Shown here in pieces: positions 16,350 to 23,982 of a DNA stretch of 49,692 nucleotides. The notes under the pieces are model-generated. The model searched no databases and had not been told where the DNA came from. It was given only the letters and a program-made list of their open reading frames with translations. Location of the stretch: assembly GCF_003339845.1 (NCBI RefSeq), contig NZ_PPTR01000018.1:1-49692 (forward strand). The letters are read 5' to 3'. Numbering within the stretch: the stretch's first letter is position 1; the number at the start of each line of letters is the position of its first letter. This DNA comes from Gordonibacter sp. 28C (GTDB taxonomy: Bacteria > Actinomycetota > Coriobacteriia > Coriobacteriales > Eggerthellaceae). The translations under genes were made by a program, and so were the position numbers.

Positions 16350-16727
16350 ATGAAAGCAGTTGCATATTGCAGAATCTCACCTGAAGAAAAAGCCGAAGGC
16401 ACTAATTTGATCGAGGATCAGAAAGCTATCATCGATAAATATTGTGCGGAAAATAACGTAGAACTTGCAGGTTACTATATCGATGAAAGCGGCGCAGGCC
16501 TGCGCGACAAGCGTCCCGAACTCGATAGGCTTCTGAACGGCGATGTCCCTGAACATACAGAAGCCGTTCTGGTAAGCTCTACCGGCACAATTGCGCTCAA
16601 CCATAAGCGCTATCTGTTCTTGAGCCTTGAGCTTGAGAAGCAGAACCTCAAGATTGTTTGCGTTGATCCTAACGCCGATATCTTCTCTAACATGATGGGC
16701 GGCGCTTGCCGCGGTGCGGGTGCCTAA
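16350..16727 (+). CDS. Stand-alone serine-recombinase (resolvase) catalytic-fold protein with degenerate active site
   Basis: 125 residues, ATG at 16350 with a perfect AGGAGG upstream. The N-terminus YCRIS places Y6, R8 and S10 exactly where resolvases have them, and KRPELDRLL (residues 54-62) keeps the helix with the conserved Arg. However, the DRLxR motif that should follow in VLVSSTGT-IALN is absent, and the protein ends with no DNA-binding domain (tail MMGGACRGAGA). It therefore looks like a resolvase fold that has lost recombination chemistry, not a truncated active enzyme: the reading frame is intact and has a good ribosome site. Function unknown. Its place after the zinc-ribbon gene suggests joint expression. 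Confidence 0.7.
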   Translation: MKAVAYCRISPEEKAEGTNLIEDQKAIIDKYCAENNVELAGYYIDESGAGLRDKRPELDRLLNGDVPEHTEAVLVSSTGTIALNHKRYLFLSLELEKQNLKIVCVDPNADIFSNMMGGACRGAGA

Positions 16728-16762
16728 GCATAAAACTTTGAGCTAAGCCACTATTGGCATTA

Positions 16763-16837
16763 GGGGGCGTGCTGCTTGAATCAGTGCACCATGAAGATTT
16801 TGAAGAGGATATGAGCCCCGTCAATCAACACGCCCCC
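16763..16837. repeat. Inverted repeat GGGGGCGTG ... CACGCCCCC
   Basis: Nine-base arms (16763-16771 and 16829-16837) around a 57-base loop, just after the resolvase-like gene. No T tail. It could be an RNA structure ending the module or an element end. The remaining sequence to 16985 shows no gene. Confidence 0.45.
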
Positions 16838-17009
16838 ATCGTTTGCTCATAGAATTTATTGTGCTTCCATTTCTTTAGAGTTGTCCTAAGACCTAACGAC
16901 AGAGAAGTTCTATAGGAACGCAATGAAGCTATTCAGCAACGCATCTTGATATCCTTTAGCCGACCAGCCGCTCCATTTCCCTCACGACCTACCGCAACGG
17001 AGCGAGAGG

Positions 17010-17232
17010 ATGCTTGCAAGTGACGAGGGGCCATTCTCGGGCGTAGGCGGACCACCGACATGGAAACGGTGCTCGGCAACATCAAGGGCAACTAGGGCTT
17101 CAAGCGCTTCACAATGCGGGGCTTGGAGAAGGCAGCGCTCGAATGGGGCCTTGTGGCGCTCGACACAACATGAGGAAGTTGTTCGAAGCGCTGGGCAGGA
17201 AGAACACTGCCATGGCGACCGCATTCCCAGCG
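17010..17232 (+). pseudogene. IS1182-like transposase C-terminal remnant with stop and frameshifts
   Basis: Peptide pieces MLASDEG, TDMETVLGNIKGN, GFKRFTMRGLEKAALEWGLV and HNMRKLFEALG follow the order of the IS1182 C-terminus (TSEEG, VETVFGNIKHN, GFRRFxLRGLEKVxxEWxL, HNLxKL). They lie in different frames, with an in-frame TAG after GNIKGN. At least two frameshifts and one stop are needed to join them, so it is inactive. Confidence 0.65.
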
Positions 17233-17265
17233 CAGGACCGCACGGCCTTTCCATTCGCAAAACTA

Positions 17266-17302
17266 AAAAGAGTTGAAACCCCTTACAGATTCCAACTCTT
17301 TT
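17266..17302. terminator. Hairpin at the 3' end of the right IS1182-like relic
   Basis: AAAAGAGTTG (17266-17275) pairs with CAACTCTTTT (17293-17302), extended three bases inward with one mismatch. It occupies the same place as the hairpin at 4489-4522 but has a different stem sequence. It may also stop transcripts of the ABC permease, which ends at 17374 on the minus strand. Confidence 0.6.
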
Positions 17303-17373
17303 CTCGCCAGAGACTTTTGACAGCCCCCTACGAGGCTTCCATAAACGACCGTTCCACGGTACTCCTATCTTCC

Positions 17374-19479
17374 CTACCCCCGGATCATCCTCCTTGCGCC
17401 GAGATACGTTACGGCGAAGTAGGCGCCGTACACGACGAGGAAGCAGGCGGCGCAGGTGAGGGCCATCGAGCCGATGTCCAAGTGCCCGAACACGGCCACG
17501 ACGTCGGTGACCACCGTCAGCGCGCAGCAGGCGTGCGCCACGGCCAGCAGCAGCGGGAACAGGAAGTACACCAGCACCTGCGCGAACAGGGCGCCGCTTA
17601 TCATGCCCTCGGGCGCGCCGAGCTTGCGCAGCAGGCCGTAGCGGCGCACGTTGTCGGACGCGTCGGAGAGCTGCTGGATGGCGAGTATGGCCGCGCAGGC
17701 TATGACCAGCACGAAACCCAGGTAGATGGCCAGGTACGCCACCACGGTGGACAGGCTCAGGCTCTGCTCGTACACCTCGGCGCGCGTGAACGTGCTCGAA
17801 AGGGGCCAGGTGTCGGGGTTGTCCGTGTCGGACACGGCGGCCAGCATCTCGCCGAGCGCGCGCTCGTCCTCGTCGCTCGCGCACTGCACGTCCAGCACCG
17901 ACTGCAGAACGACGGCGCTTTCGGGCACCACGTCGTCGTTCACCACGACCGTGCCCGTGTTCATGGGGAACGGCACCGTCATGAGCGACTCGCCGGAGAA
18001 CCGGACCACCTTCAGATCGCGCCCGCTCACGGGCAGGACCGTGTGGCGCTCGACCATGCCCCGGTAGAACTCGGACGTGATGTCGGAGTCGCTCATCACC
18101 GCGCACTCGCCCTCGCCAAGCGACAGCGGCTCCTTCCCCGCCAGCTGAAGGGCCGCGTTCACCTGGGACAGCTTGGTCAGGCACACCGGGTAGCTCACGT
18201 AGCCGGAGTTGACGGACGGCCCGGCCGTGTCCTTGAGGCAAAGCCCGCTGGCCGCTTCCACGTCGCCCATGGTGAGCGCGTCGGCGGCGTCGACGTACTG
18301 GTCGACCTGCGCCGCGTCCTGCACGAGCGCGTCGAAGTCGCCCGCGCCCAGCGTGGCGGCGCTCTGCCGCAGGCCTGCGGCCATGTCGAAACCCTGCGCT
18401 TCGGCGAAGCGCGCGTACGGCTCGATGGTCGGATCGGGCACGTAGCTCCCTTCGGCGTCGAACGAGCCGAACACGCTGACGGCGCTCGCGCTGTACGCGG
18501 TTCCCTTTTCCAAACTGCCCTCCACGGCGTTGCGGATGCCGATGCCGCCGCACACGCTGGTGATGGCCAGGAACAGCGTGAGGCACACGACGGACAGCGA
18601 CGCGAACGTGGTGTTCACCTTGGCGTTGAGCTGGCGCAACGTGAACATGTTGAGACCGCGCAGGTACAGCGGCTTCACCAGCTGCACCAGCTTGAGCAGA
18701 AAGCCGGACAGCGCGTAGAAGAACAGCACGGTGCCCACGCACACCAGCACCGTGGCGGCCGCGAACTCGGGCGACGGCTCCATGAGCCCGTTGTCGACGA
18801 GCAGCTTGTAGGACACGCCGATGATGGCCACCGACACCGCGAACAGCACGAGCGAAAGCGGCAGGCTGGTCAGCTTCATGTCCTCGACCCTGCTCTCGGC
18901 GTGCAGCAGGTCGATGAGCCGGGCCTTGGCCACCGTGCGCGCGTTCAGCAGCGCCGCGAGCGCGAAGATGGCGGCGAACACCGCGACCGTCTCCGCCAGC
19001 GCGTCGACCGAGAACACGAACGAGAACCCGCTCTCCGCGGCCACGTCGGCCTGGAACAGCGCCGAGGTCACGTACAGCAGAAGCTGCGACAGGCCCACGC
19101 CCACCGCCAAGCCGACGACGAGCGACGCCGCGCCCACGATGAGCGACTCCAGCGCCACGATCCTCACCACGTCGCCCGTGCGCATGCCCAGCATGAGGTA
19201 CAGCCCGAACTCCTTCTTGCGCCGCTTCACCAGGAAGCGGTTCGCGTACACCACCAGGAACACGAGCACGAACGCGATGAACACCGCCACGCCGCCTATG
19301 ACCATGCCCAGCAGCTCGAACATCTTGCTCTGCGTCTCGGAGAACGCGAGCACGCCCTGCTGCGCGGCCATGGAGTTGAACGCGTAGAACACCGCCACGC
19401 CCAAGAGCACGGTAAGAAAGTAGATGCCGAAGTCCGCGATGGACTTCCGCACGTTGCCGAGCGCCAGCCTAGCAAGCAT
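17374..19479 (-). CDS. ABC transporter permease, BceB/FtsX type
   Basis: 701 residues from the ATG at 19479, overlapping the ATPase gene by 11 bases. It opens MLARLALGNVRKSIADFGIY, the start typical of BceB-type permeases, with the first membrane span at about residues 17-37. Groups of hydrophobic segments (about ten in all) flank a large extracellular domain (about residues 310-530, including the stretch VSVFGSFDAEGSYVPDPTIE). That domain is the hallmark of peptide-antibiotic sensing and detoxifying transporters. With the divergent two-component system at 20714-22967 it forms a standard BceRSAB-like module. I infer resistance to a cell-envelope-active peptide or another envelope role; the peptide is unknown. 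Confidence 0.88.
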   Translation of the reverse strand: MLARLALGNVRKSIADFGIYFLTVLLGVAVFYAFNSMAAQQGVLAFSETQSKMFELLGMVIGGVAVFIAFVLVFLVVYANRFLVKRRKKEFGLYLMLGMRTGDVVRIVALESLIVGAASLVVGLAVGVGLSQLLLYVTSALFQADVAAESGFSFVFSVDALAETVAVFAAIFALAALLNARTVAKARLIDLLHAESRVEDMKLTSLPLSLVLFAVSVAIIGVSYKLLVDNGLMEPSPEFAAATVLVCVGTVLFFYALSGFLLKLVQLVKPLYLRGLNMFTLRQLNAKVNTTFASLSVVCLTLFLAITSVCGGIGIRNAVEGSLEKGTAYSASAVSVFGSFDAEGSYVPDPTIEPYARFAEAQGFDMAAGLRQSAATLGAGDFDALVQDAAQVDQYVDAADALTMGDVEAASGLCLKDTAGPSVNSGYVSYPVCLTKLSQVNAALQLAGKEPLSLGEGECAVMSDSDITSEFYRGMVERHTVLPVSGRDLKVVRFSGESLMTVPFPMNTGTVVVNDDVVPESAVVLQSVLDVQCASDEDERALGEMLAAVSDTDNPDTWPLSSTFTRAEVYEQSLSLSTVVAYLAIYLGFVLVIACAAILAIQQLSDASDNVRRYGLLRKLGAPEGMISGALFAQVLVYFLFPLLLAVAHACCALTVVTDVVAVFGHLDIGSMALTCAACFLVVYGAYFAVTYLGARRMIRG

Positions 19480-20290
19480 GGGCGGCCTCCTCTCCCTCGC
19501 CGCCCATGTCGGACACCACGTCCGCGATCTTGCGGTAGAACGTCGAACGCGCGGCCCCCTGCCGACGCAGCTCGCCGTAAAGGCGGCCGTCCTTGATGAA
19601 CACGATGCGGCCGCAGTAGCTGGCCGACGTGGCGTCGTGCGTGACCATGAGGATGGTGGAGCCCAGCTCGTTGAGGTTCGCGAGCGATTCCAGCAGCTGC
19701 GCGGCCGACTTCGAGTCGAGCGCGCCCGTGGGCTCGTCGGCCAGCACGAGGCTCGGGTTCGTCACCGTGGCGCGCGCGGCGGCCACGCGTTGCCTCTGGC
19801 CGCCCGACATCTGGAAGGGGTGCTTGTCCAGCACGTCGGCTATGCCCAGCTGCTCGGCGGAGGCGCGCACGCGCGCGTCGATGTCGCGGGCCGGGACCTT
19901 CTGGATGGTGAGCGCGAGCGCGATGTTCTCGTAGGCTGTGAGCGTGTCCAGCAGGTTGGCGTCTTGGAACACGAAGCCCAGCTCGTCGCGACGGAAGGCG
20001 GAGAGCTCCTTGCCGCGCAGGGCCGTGACGTCGCGTCCGTCGACCACGATCTGCCCGCTCGTGGGCGCGTCGATGGTGGCCAGGCAGTTCAGCAGCGTCG
20101 ACTTGCCCGAGCCGCTCGGACCCATGATGCCCACGAACTCGGCGCGCGCCACGGCGAAGCTCACCCGATCGAGGGCCTGCGTGATGTTGGCGTCCGAGCG
20201 CTTCCCCCCTTGGACTCCGTAGCGCTTGCTCACGTTGCGCACTTCCACCACGGTTGAAGTTGGTTGACCTGCGTGCTTTCCCGTTGGCAT
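19469..20290 (-). CDS. ABC transporter ATP-binding protein, BceA/MacB-like
   Basis: 273 residues, ATG at 20290 with AAGGAG upstream. Walker A GPSGSGKST, Q-loop FVFQDANLLD, signature MSGGQRQRV, Walker B LVLADEPTGALDS and H-loop VTHD are all intact, so it should hydrolyse ATP and drive the permease. A 40-residue C-terminal extension ends AAHAC, and its stop lies inside the permease start, indicating coupled translation. A short extra N-terminal stretch precedes the first strand (VVEVRNVSKRYG). Confidence 0.93.
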   Translation of the reverse strand: MPTGKHAGQPTSTVVEVRNVSKRYGVQGGKRSDANITQALDRVSFAVARAEFVGIMGPSGSGKSTLLNCLATIDAPTSGQIVVDGRDVTALRGKELSAFRRDELGFVFQDANLLDTLTAYENIALALTIQKVPARDIDARVRASAEQLGIADVLDKHPFQMSGGQRQRVAAARATVTNPSLVLADEPTGALDSKSAAQLLESLANLNELGSTILMVTHDATSASYCGRIVFIKDGRLYGELRRQGAARSTFYRKIADVVSDMGGEGEEAAHAC

Positions 20291-20340
20291 GCTTCTGCTC
20301 CTTCTCTTGTCTGGTTAACCCTCCTGGGCGACCCCTGTAG

Positions 20341-20360
20341 GGGCGCTCTCCAGAGCGCCC
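20341..20360. repeat. Perfect hairpin GGGCGCTCT-CC-AGAGCGCCC
   Basis: A 9-bp perfect inverted repeat with a 2-base centre, part of the repeat-rich divergent region between the ABC genes and the response regulator. It lacks a T run. Confidence 0.5.
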
Positions 20361-20375
20361 GTTCGCGCCCCTCCC

Positions 20376-20503
20376 TGTCATCCCGAGCGAAGCGAACGGA
20401 GCGAGCGCAGTCGAAGGATCCGGCGCGGCGTCGGCCGTGGCGCTTTCAGCTGCCGCCGCACGGGATCCTTCGACTTCGCGCTTCGCGCTCCGCTCAGGAT
20501 GAC
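20376..20503. repeat. Inverted pair of a dispersed intergenic repeat
   Basis: The right arm (20460-20503, GGATCCTTCGACTTCGCG ... CTCAGGATGAC) also occurs, nearly identical, at 26801-26848. The left arm (20376-20421, GTCATCCCGAGCG ... GTCGAAGGATCC) is an inverted, diverged copy. The element is palindromic and non-coding. It resembles REP-type intergenic repeats spread through many GC-rich genomes. Confidence 0.7.
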
Positions 20504-20604
20504 GACAGGGAGCCTTCGCCGCCTCCGCTCAGGGTGACGGCAAGGGCGCCATCGGTTGCTGCCTCTTCAGGTTACAAACGCGGCCTTACGCGCTCTCGCC
20601 TGCT

Positions 20605-20646
20605 ACCTTGCGTTTTCCTTACCGAACCTTGCATTTGCCTTACGAG
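20605..20646 (+). promoter_or_regulatory. Two 21-bp direct repeats, likely response-regulator sites
   Basis: ACCTTGCGTTTTCCTTAC and ACCTTGCATTTGCCTTAC repeat with an exact 21-base period (16 of 21 match), two helical turns. OmpR-type regulators bind such tandem sites. A -10-like CATAAT at 20684-20689 lies downstream with no good -35, as expected for an activated promoter of the two-component operon. Confidence 0.5.
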
Positions 20647-20713
20647 GGAGGGAGAATCGCCCTTCCTTGACGAGAGGGTGTGACATAATGCGGATGGAGA
20701 GAAAGGGGCATGC

Positions 20714-21463
20714 ATGGCGGTGACGGGCGGGTTCGGGTTGGTGGAGCGGCATCTGCGGGACAAGCGCGTTCTGCTGGTTGACGACGAAGCGGAGCTTGCG
20801 GGCATGGTGGCCGCCATCCTGAACGGCGCGGGGTTCTCGCACGTGGACGTGGCCCATGCGGGCGCCGAGGCGCTTGCGGCCATCGACGAGCGCGCGGCGT
20901 CGTCCGAAAGCGCCTACCAGCTGTTCGTTCTGGACGTGATGATGCCGGGCATGGACGGTTTCGAGCTGCTCGCGCGCATACGCGAGCGCCCCGCGCACGC
21001 CTCCACCCCCGCGCTGTTCCTCACGGCGAAGGACGAGCCCCTCGACCGCGTGTCGGGGCTGTCGCTCGGGGCGGACGACTATATAGCGAAGCCGTTTCTG
21101 CCCCAGGAGCTCGTGCTGCGCATCGCCGCCGTGCTGCGCCGCTGCTATGCCGAGGAGAACCCGCTGCTCGAGCTGGAGGCGAGCCGCGTGAACTTCGCCA
21201 CGGCCGAGGTGGAGCGCGCCGATGGCGAAACGGTGCTGCTCACGGCGAAGGAGCACGAGATACTGAGCGTGCTCGCGCGCAACGCCGGGCGCATCGTGAC
21301 CATCGACGCCTTGTGCGAGGCGTGCTGGGGCACGTCGTTCGGCTACGAGAACTCGCTTATGGCCCACATCCGCCGGCTGCGCGAGAAGATCGAGGCCAAC
21401 CCCTCGAAACCCGCGTCCCTCGTGACCGTGAAGGGCCTGGGATACAAGCTGGCGAAGCGATGA
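20714..21463 (+). CDS. OmpR/PhoB-family response regulator (BceR-like)
   Basis: 249 residues, ATG at 20714 with GAAAGG upstream. Receiver domain: acidic pair VDDE (residues 23-25), phosphorylated Asp74 in VLDVMMPGMDG, Thr in LTAKDE, Lys in AKPF. A winged-helix C-terminal domain follows (LLTAKEHEILSVLARN, MAHIRRLREKIE, VTVKGLGYKL). A 14-residue N-terminal extension precedes the first strand. It ends 7 bases before the kinase gene. Expected to activate the divergent ABC transporter when its kinase signals envelope stress. Confidence 0.94.
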   Translation: MAVTGGFGLVERHLRDKRVLLVDDEAELAGMVAAILNGAGFSHVDVAHAGAEALAAIDERAASSESAYQLFVLDVMMPGMDGFELLARIRERPAHASTPALFLTAKDEPLDRVSGLSLGADDYIAKPFLPQELVLRIAAVLRRCYAEENPLLELEASRVNFATAEVERADGETVLLTAKEHEILSVLARNAGRIVTIDALCEACWGTSFGYENSLMAHIRRLREKIEANPSKPASLVTVKGLGYKLAKR

Positions 21464-21470
21464 GGCTCCT

Positions 21471-22967
21471 GTGAGCAGACATTCCGACAGGTCCAACCGC
21501 GCCGCGCAGACGAGCTTCCCGCGCTTCTTCACCAAGCAGCTGCTGGCGTTTCTGCTGCTGGCGTTCGCGGTGGTGGTGGTCGACTTCTTCCTGTACGCGG
21601 CCATCGCCTACAGCGAGTCGGAGAACAACTTCAACGACGGAACCCCCATCGCCACCGTGCGCGCCGTGGACGCGGGGCTCGCGCAGGAGGACGGCGCCTA
21701 CGCGCTGTCGCCCGAGGCCGCCGACGTGCTGGCCGAGCAGGAGGCATGGGCCCTGCTCGTGGACGGAACGGGCGCGGCGGTGTGGGAGCACGACGTCCCG
21801 GCCGACGTGCCGCGCTCGCTCACGCCCGCCGACGCGGCCATGGCCGCCCACTACGGCACGGTGGCCGACCGACCTGCGTTCTTCTGGGACCGCGACGACG
21901 GGCTGCTGGTCGTTGGCTTCCCGAAGGGCGCGTACTGGCACATGTCGATGGACCTCCCCGAGTCCACCATACGCAACCTGCCGCTGTATCTGCTGCTGAT
22001 GTTCGCCGTGGACTTGGCCATCTTCTTCGTCGCGTACTTTGTGTCGCGCCGCCGCACGCAGCGCGCCGTGGCGCCCATCTTGGGCGCGCTCGACGACCTG
22101 TCGGAGGGCCGCCCGTCCACCCTGCGCCTCAAGGGCGACCTGCGCGACGTGGGCGAGCGCATCACCGAGGCGTCGGCGTTGATAGAGCAGAAGGACGCGG
22201 CGCGGGCGAACTGGATCCGCGGCGTGTCGCACGACATCCGCACACCGCTGTCGATGATCCTGGGCTACGCCGACGCCGTGGCGCAGGACGGGCAGGCGCC
22301 GGACGGCGTTCGCGCACAGGCGGCCGTCATCCGCACGCAGGGCCTGCGGATAGCCGATCTGGTGACCGATCTGAACACGGCTTCGCGGCTCGACTACGAC
22401 ATGCAGCCGCTCGACCTGGAGCGCATCCACCTCGCGCGCACGCTGCGCTCCGTCGTGGCGGCGCACGCGAACGACGGCTTGGACGAGGCGCACCCCCTCG
22501 AGCTCGAGGTGGACGAGAGCGCGGCCGACGCCGTGGTGCTGGGCGACGAGCGCCTGGTGACGCGCGCCGTGGAGAACGCCCTGGCCAACGCCCGCCTGCA
22601 CAACGAGGACGGCTGCAACGTGGTCGTGAGGCTTTCGGTGCGCCAGGGAAAGCCATCGGGCGGCGGGCGCGGCGCGGGCGCGACTGCGGGCGATCCCGCC
22701 GGATTCGCCGTCATCCGCGTGACCGACGACGGCGCGGGCGTCTCGCGCGAAGGCCTCGCCGCCCTCGAAGCGCGCCTCGCCCGGTCGCGCACCGCCGCGA
22801 GCGCCTCCGGCTGCGCCGCGGGCTCCCCCAGCTCCACCGCGACGGCCGAGCACGGATTGGGCCTGGTGCTGGTGGACCGCATCGCACGGGCCCACGGAGG
22901 ATGCATCGCCCTCGACGGCGCACCCGGCGAGGGCTTCTCGGTGGAGGTGGCGCTGCCGTTGGCGTAG
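21471..22967 (+). CDS. Sensor histidine kinase
   Basis: 498 residues from a GTG at 21471. Two membrane spans (about residues 22-46 and 165-190) enclose an extracellular domain of about 120 residues, then a HAMP-like linker. The dimerisation box SHDIRTPLSM carries His254. N-box VENALANARLHN, G1 VTDDGAGVS and G2 GLGLVLVDRIARAHGG make a complete ATPase domain. A low-complexity insert rich in Gly/Ala (KPSGGGRGAGATAG) sits between N and G1. The long sensor domain differs from the short-loop BceS kinases, which usually depend on the transporter for sensing, so this one may sense directly. Confidence 0.93.
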   Translation: MSRHSDRSNRAAQTSFPRFFTKQLLAFLLLAFAVVVVDFFLYAAIAYSESENNFNDGTPIATVRAVDAGLAQEDGAYALSPEAADVLAEQEAWALLVDGTGAAVWEHDVPADVPRSLTPADAAMAAHYGTVADRPAFFWDRDDGLLVVGFPKGAYWHMSMDLPESTIRNLPLYLLLMFAVDLAIFFVAYFVSRRRTQRAVAPILGALDDLSEGRPSTLRLKGDLRDVGERITEASALIEQKDAARANWIRGVSHDIRTPLSMILGYADAVAQDGQAPDGVRAQAAVIRTQGLRIADLVTDLNTASRLDYDMQPLDLERIHLARTLRSVVAAHANDGLDEAHPLELEVDESAADAVVLGDERLVTRAVENALANARLHNEDGCNVVVRLSVRQGKPSGGGRGAGATAGDPAGFAVIRVTDDGAGVSREGLAALEARLARSRTAASASGCAAGSPSSTATAEHGLGLVLVDRIARAHGGCIALDGAPGEGFSVEVALPLA

Positions 22968-22973
22968 GACGGC

Positions 22974-23831
22974 CTAGCGCTCCCCCTGCACCCCGATGCC
23001 GATGAGTCCCGGACCCGTGTGCACCACCAGGACGGGGCTGATCTGTCCCTCGTACCAGGTGTCGACGTTGGACACCCGTGCGCCCAGCTCCGCGCGCACG
23101 GCGGCGGCCTCCTCCACGGCGTCGCCGTTCACCACGGCCATGGTGCAGCGCGCAAAGCCGGCGGCGAACTTCTCGGCCACCGCCATGGCCTTCTTGAGCG
23201 ACTGGCGACGGCCCTTCGCCTTCGTCACCGTGGTGTACACGCCCTGCTCGTTGCAGGTTATGACGGGACGCATGTCCAACAGGCTGCCCACGGCGTACGT
23301 CACGTTTCCGATGCGCCCGCCCTTGTGCAGGTATTCCAGCGTGTCCACGCAGAAGAACACCTTGGTGTCCTCGACGATGCGCTGGCTTTCGCGCCGCACG
23401 TCGTCGAGCGTCGCGCCCGACGCGAGCATCCGCGCCACGGCCAGCGCCACGAGGCCCGCGCCCATGCCGATGTTCTTCGTGTCCACGATGGCGCATTCCA
23501 GCCCGGCCATGCCCGACGCCACCGAGCGCATGAGGTCGTAGGTGGCCGAGAGCCCGCTCGATATGGTCACGACGACCGCCTGCCCGTAGCCGTCGGCCGC
23601 CACGCGCTCCAACACCTCGCGCGCCACGGCCGGCGTTGGCGTGGACGTGGTGGGAACCTCCTCGGCGAAGCGGTCGTACACCTGTTGCGGCGTGATGGTG
23701 ACCTTGTCGAGGTACGTCTCGTGCTCGTAGTTCACCTGCAGAGGAACGACGTACATGCCATAGCGTTCCACGTCTTCGGGCGGAACGTCCGTGCACGAGT
23801 CGACGACGAGCGCTATGCGGTTGGGTTCCAT
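22974..23831 (-). CDS. DegV family fatty-acid-binding protein
   Basis: 285 residues from the ATG at 23831 (MEPNRIALVVDSCTDVP). An upstream in-frame start at 23891 would place the promoter and operator inside the gene, so it is rejected. Typical DegV blocks: VVDSCTD, the loop TTSTPTPA that binds the fatty acid head group, SSGLSATYD and LHKGGRIG. Such proteins bind and hand over exogenous fatty acids for acyl-phosphate formation; kinase partners are not nearby. It converges on the histidine kinase, 6 bases apart, and diverges from the DUF1836 gene. Confidence 0.92.
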   Translation of the reverse strand: MEPNRIALVVDSCTDVPPEDVERYGMYVVPLQVNYEHETYLDKVTITPQQVYDRFAEEVPTTSTPTPAVAREVLERVAADGYGQAVVVTISSGLSATYDLMRSVASGMAGLECAIVDTKNIGMGAGLVALAVARMLASGATLDDVRRESQRIVEDTKVFFCVDTLEYLHKGGRIGNVTYAVGSLLDMRPVITCNEQGVYTTVTKAKGRRQSLKKAMAVAEKFAAGFARCTMAVVNGDAVEEAAAVRAELGARVSNVDTWYEGQISPVLVVHTGPGLIGIGVQGER

Positions 23832-23856
23832 GGGGCCTGCTTTCTCGGTTACTTTC

Positions 23857-23879
23857 AATCTAGTATTTAAAACTAGATT
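23857..23879. promoter_or_regulatory. Palindromic operator AATCTAGT-N7-ACTAGATT
   Basis: A perfect 8-bp inverted repeat with a 7-base AT-rich centre. It overlaps the end of the DegV -10 box, just downstream of the promoter at 23877-23903. It is well placed for repression of degV, and the HTH-like DUF1836 protein encoded divergently is the natural candidate binder. Confidence 0.65.
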
Positions 23880-23903
23880 ATAAACTTGCAATTACTATGT
23901 CAA
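23877..23903 (-). promoter_or_regulatory. degV promoter (TTGACA ... TATAAT)
   Basis: On the minus strand a perfect -35 TTGACA (23898-23903) and a perfect -10 TATAAT (23877-23882) are separated by 15 bases, slightly short. The transcript would start about 40 bases before the ATG at 23831. Confidence 0.65.
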
Positions 23904-23916
23904 GCGGTTACGTGAA

Positions 23917-23945
23917 TTGACGAAAAAAGCATCTCTTGGTATGCT
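23917..23945 (+). promoter_or_regulatory. Promoter of the DUF1836 gene (TTGACG-N17-TATGCT)
   Basis: A -35 TTGACG and -10 TATGCT with ideal 17-base spacing. The TTG of the -35 box could be read as a start codon, but transcription would begin after it, so the ATG at 23983 is preferred. Confidence 0.7.
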
Positions 23946-23982
23946 CGAAGGCACGCAAGCGCACGATCGGAAGGCACGGCAC

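Larger units (their letters stand above)
16985..17328 (+). mobile_element. IS1182-like element relic (right copy, 3' end)
   Basis: Contains the decayed C-terminal end of a transposase reading rightward and the element's 3' terminal sequence (AGACTTTTGACAGCCCC, ending near 17328). Read from its outer end inward, the last 110 bp align with the left relic from 4460: both share the block TCTGGCGAGAAAAGA and, beyond a hairpin, CTTTTT(A/G)GTTTT. The two relics face in opposite directions and bracket the island. The left boundary is a guess; no 5' end is visible. Confidence 0.6.

Noticed and set aside
16350-16727. Active site-specific recombinase
   Set aside because: The DRLxR catalytic motif and the DNA-binding domain are missing, and no recombination site is visible nearby.
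17143-19596. 817-codon plus-strand frame opposite the ABC permease
   Set aside because: His/Arg/Glu-rich antisense shadow typical of GC-rich DNA; the permease on the other strand has clear domains.
23831-23891. Longer DegV start at 23891 (MQVYNLVLNTRLK)
   Set aside because: It would put the -10 box and the palindromic operator inside the coding region.
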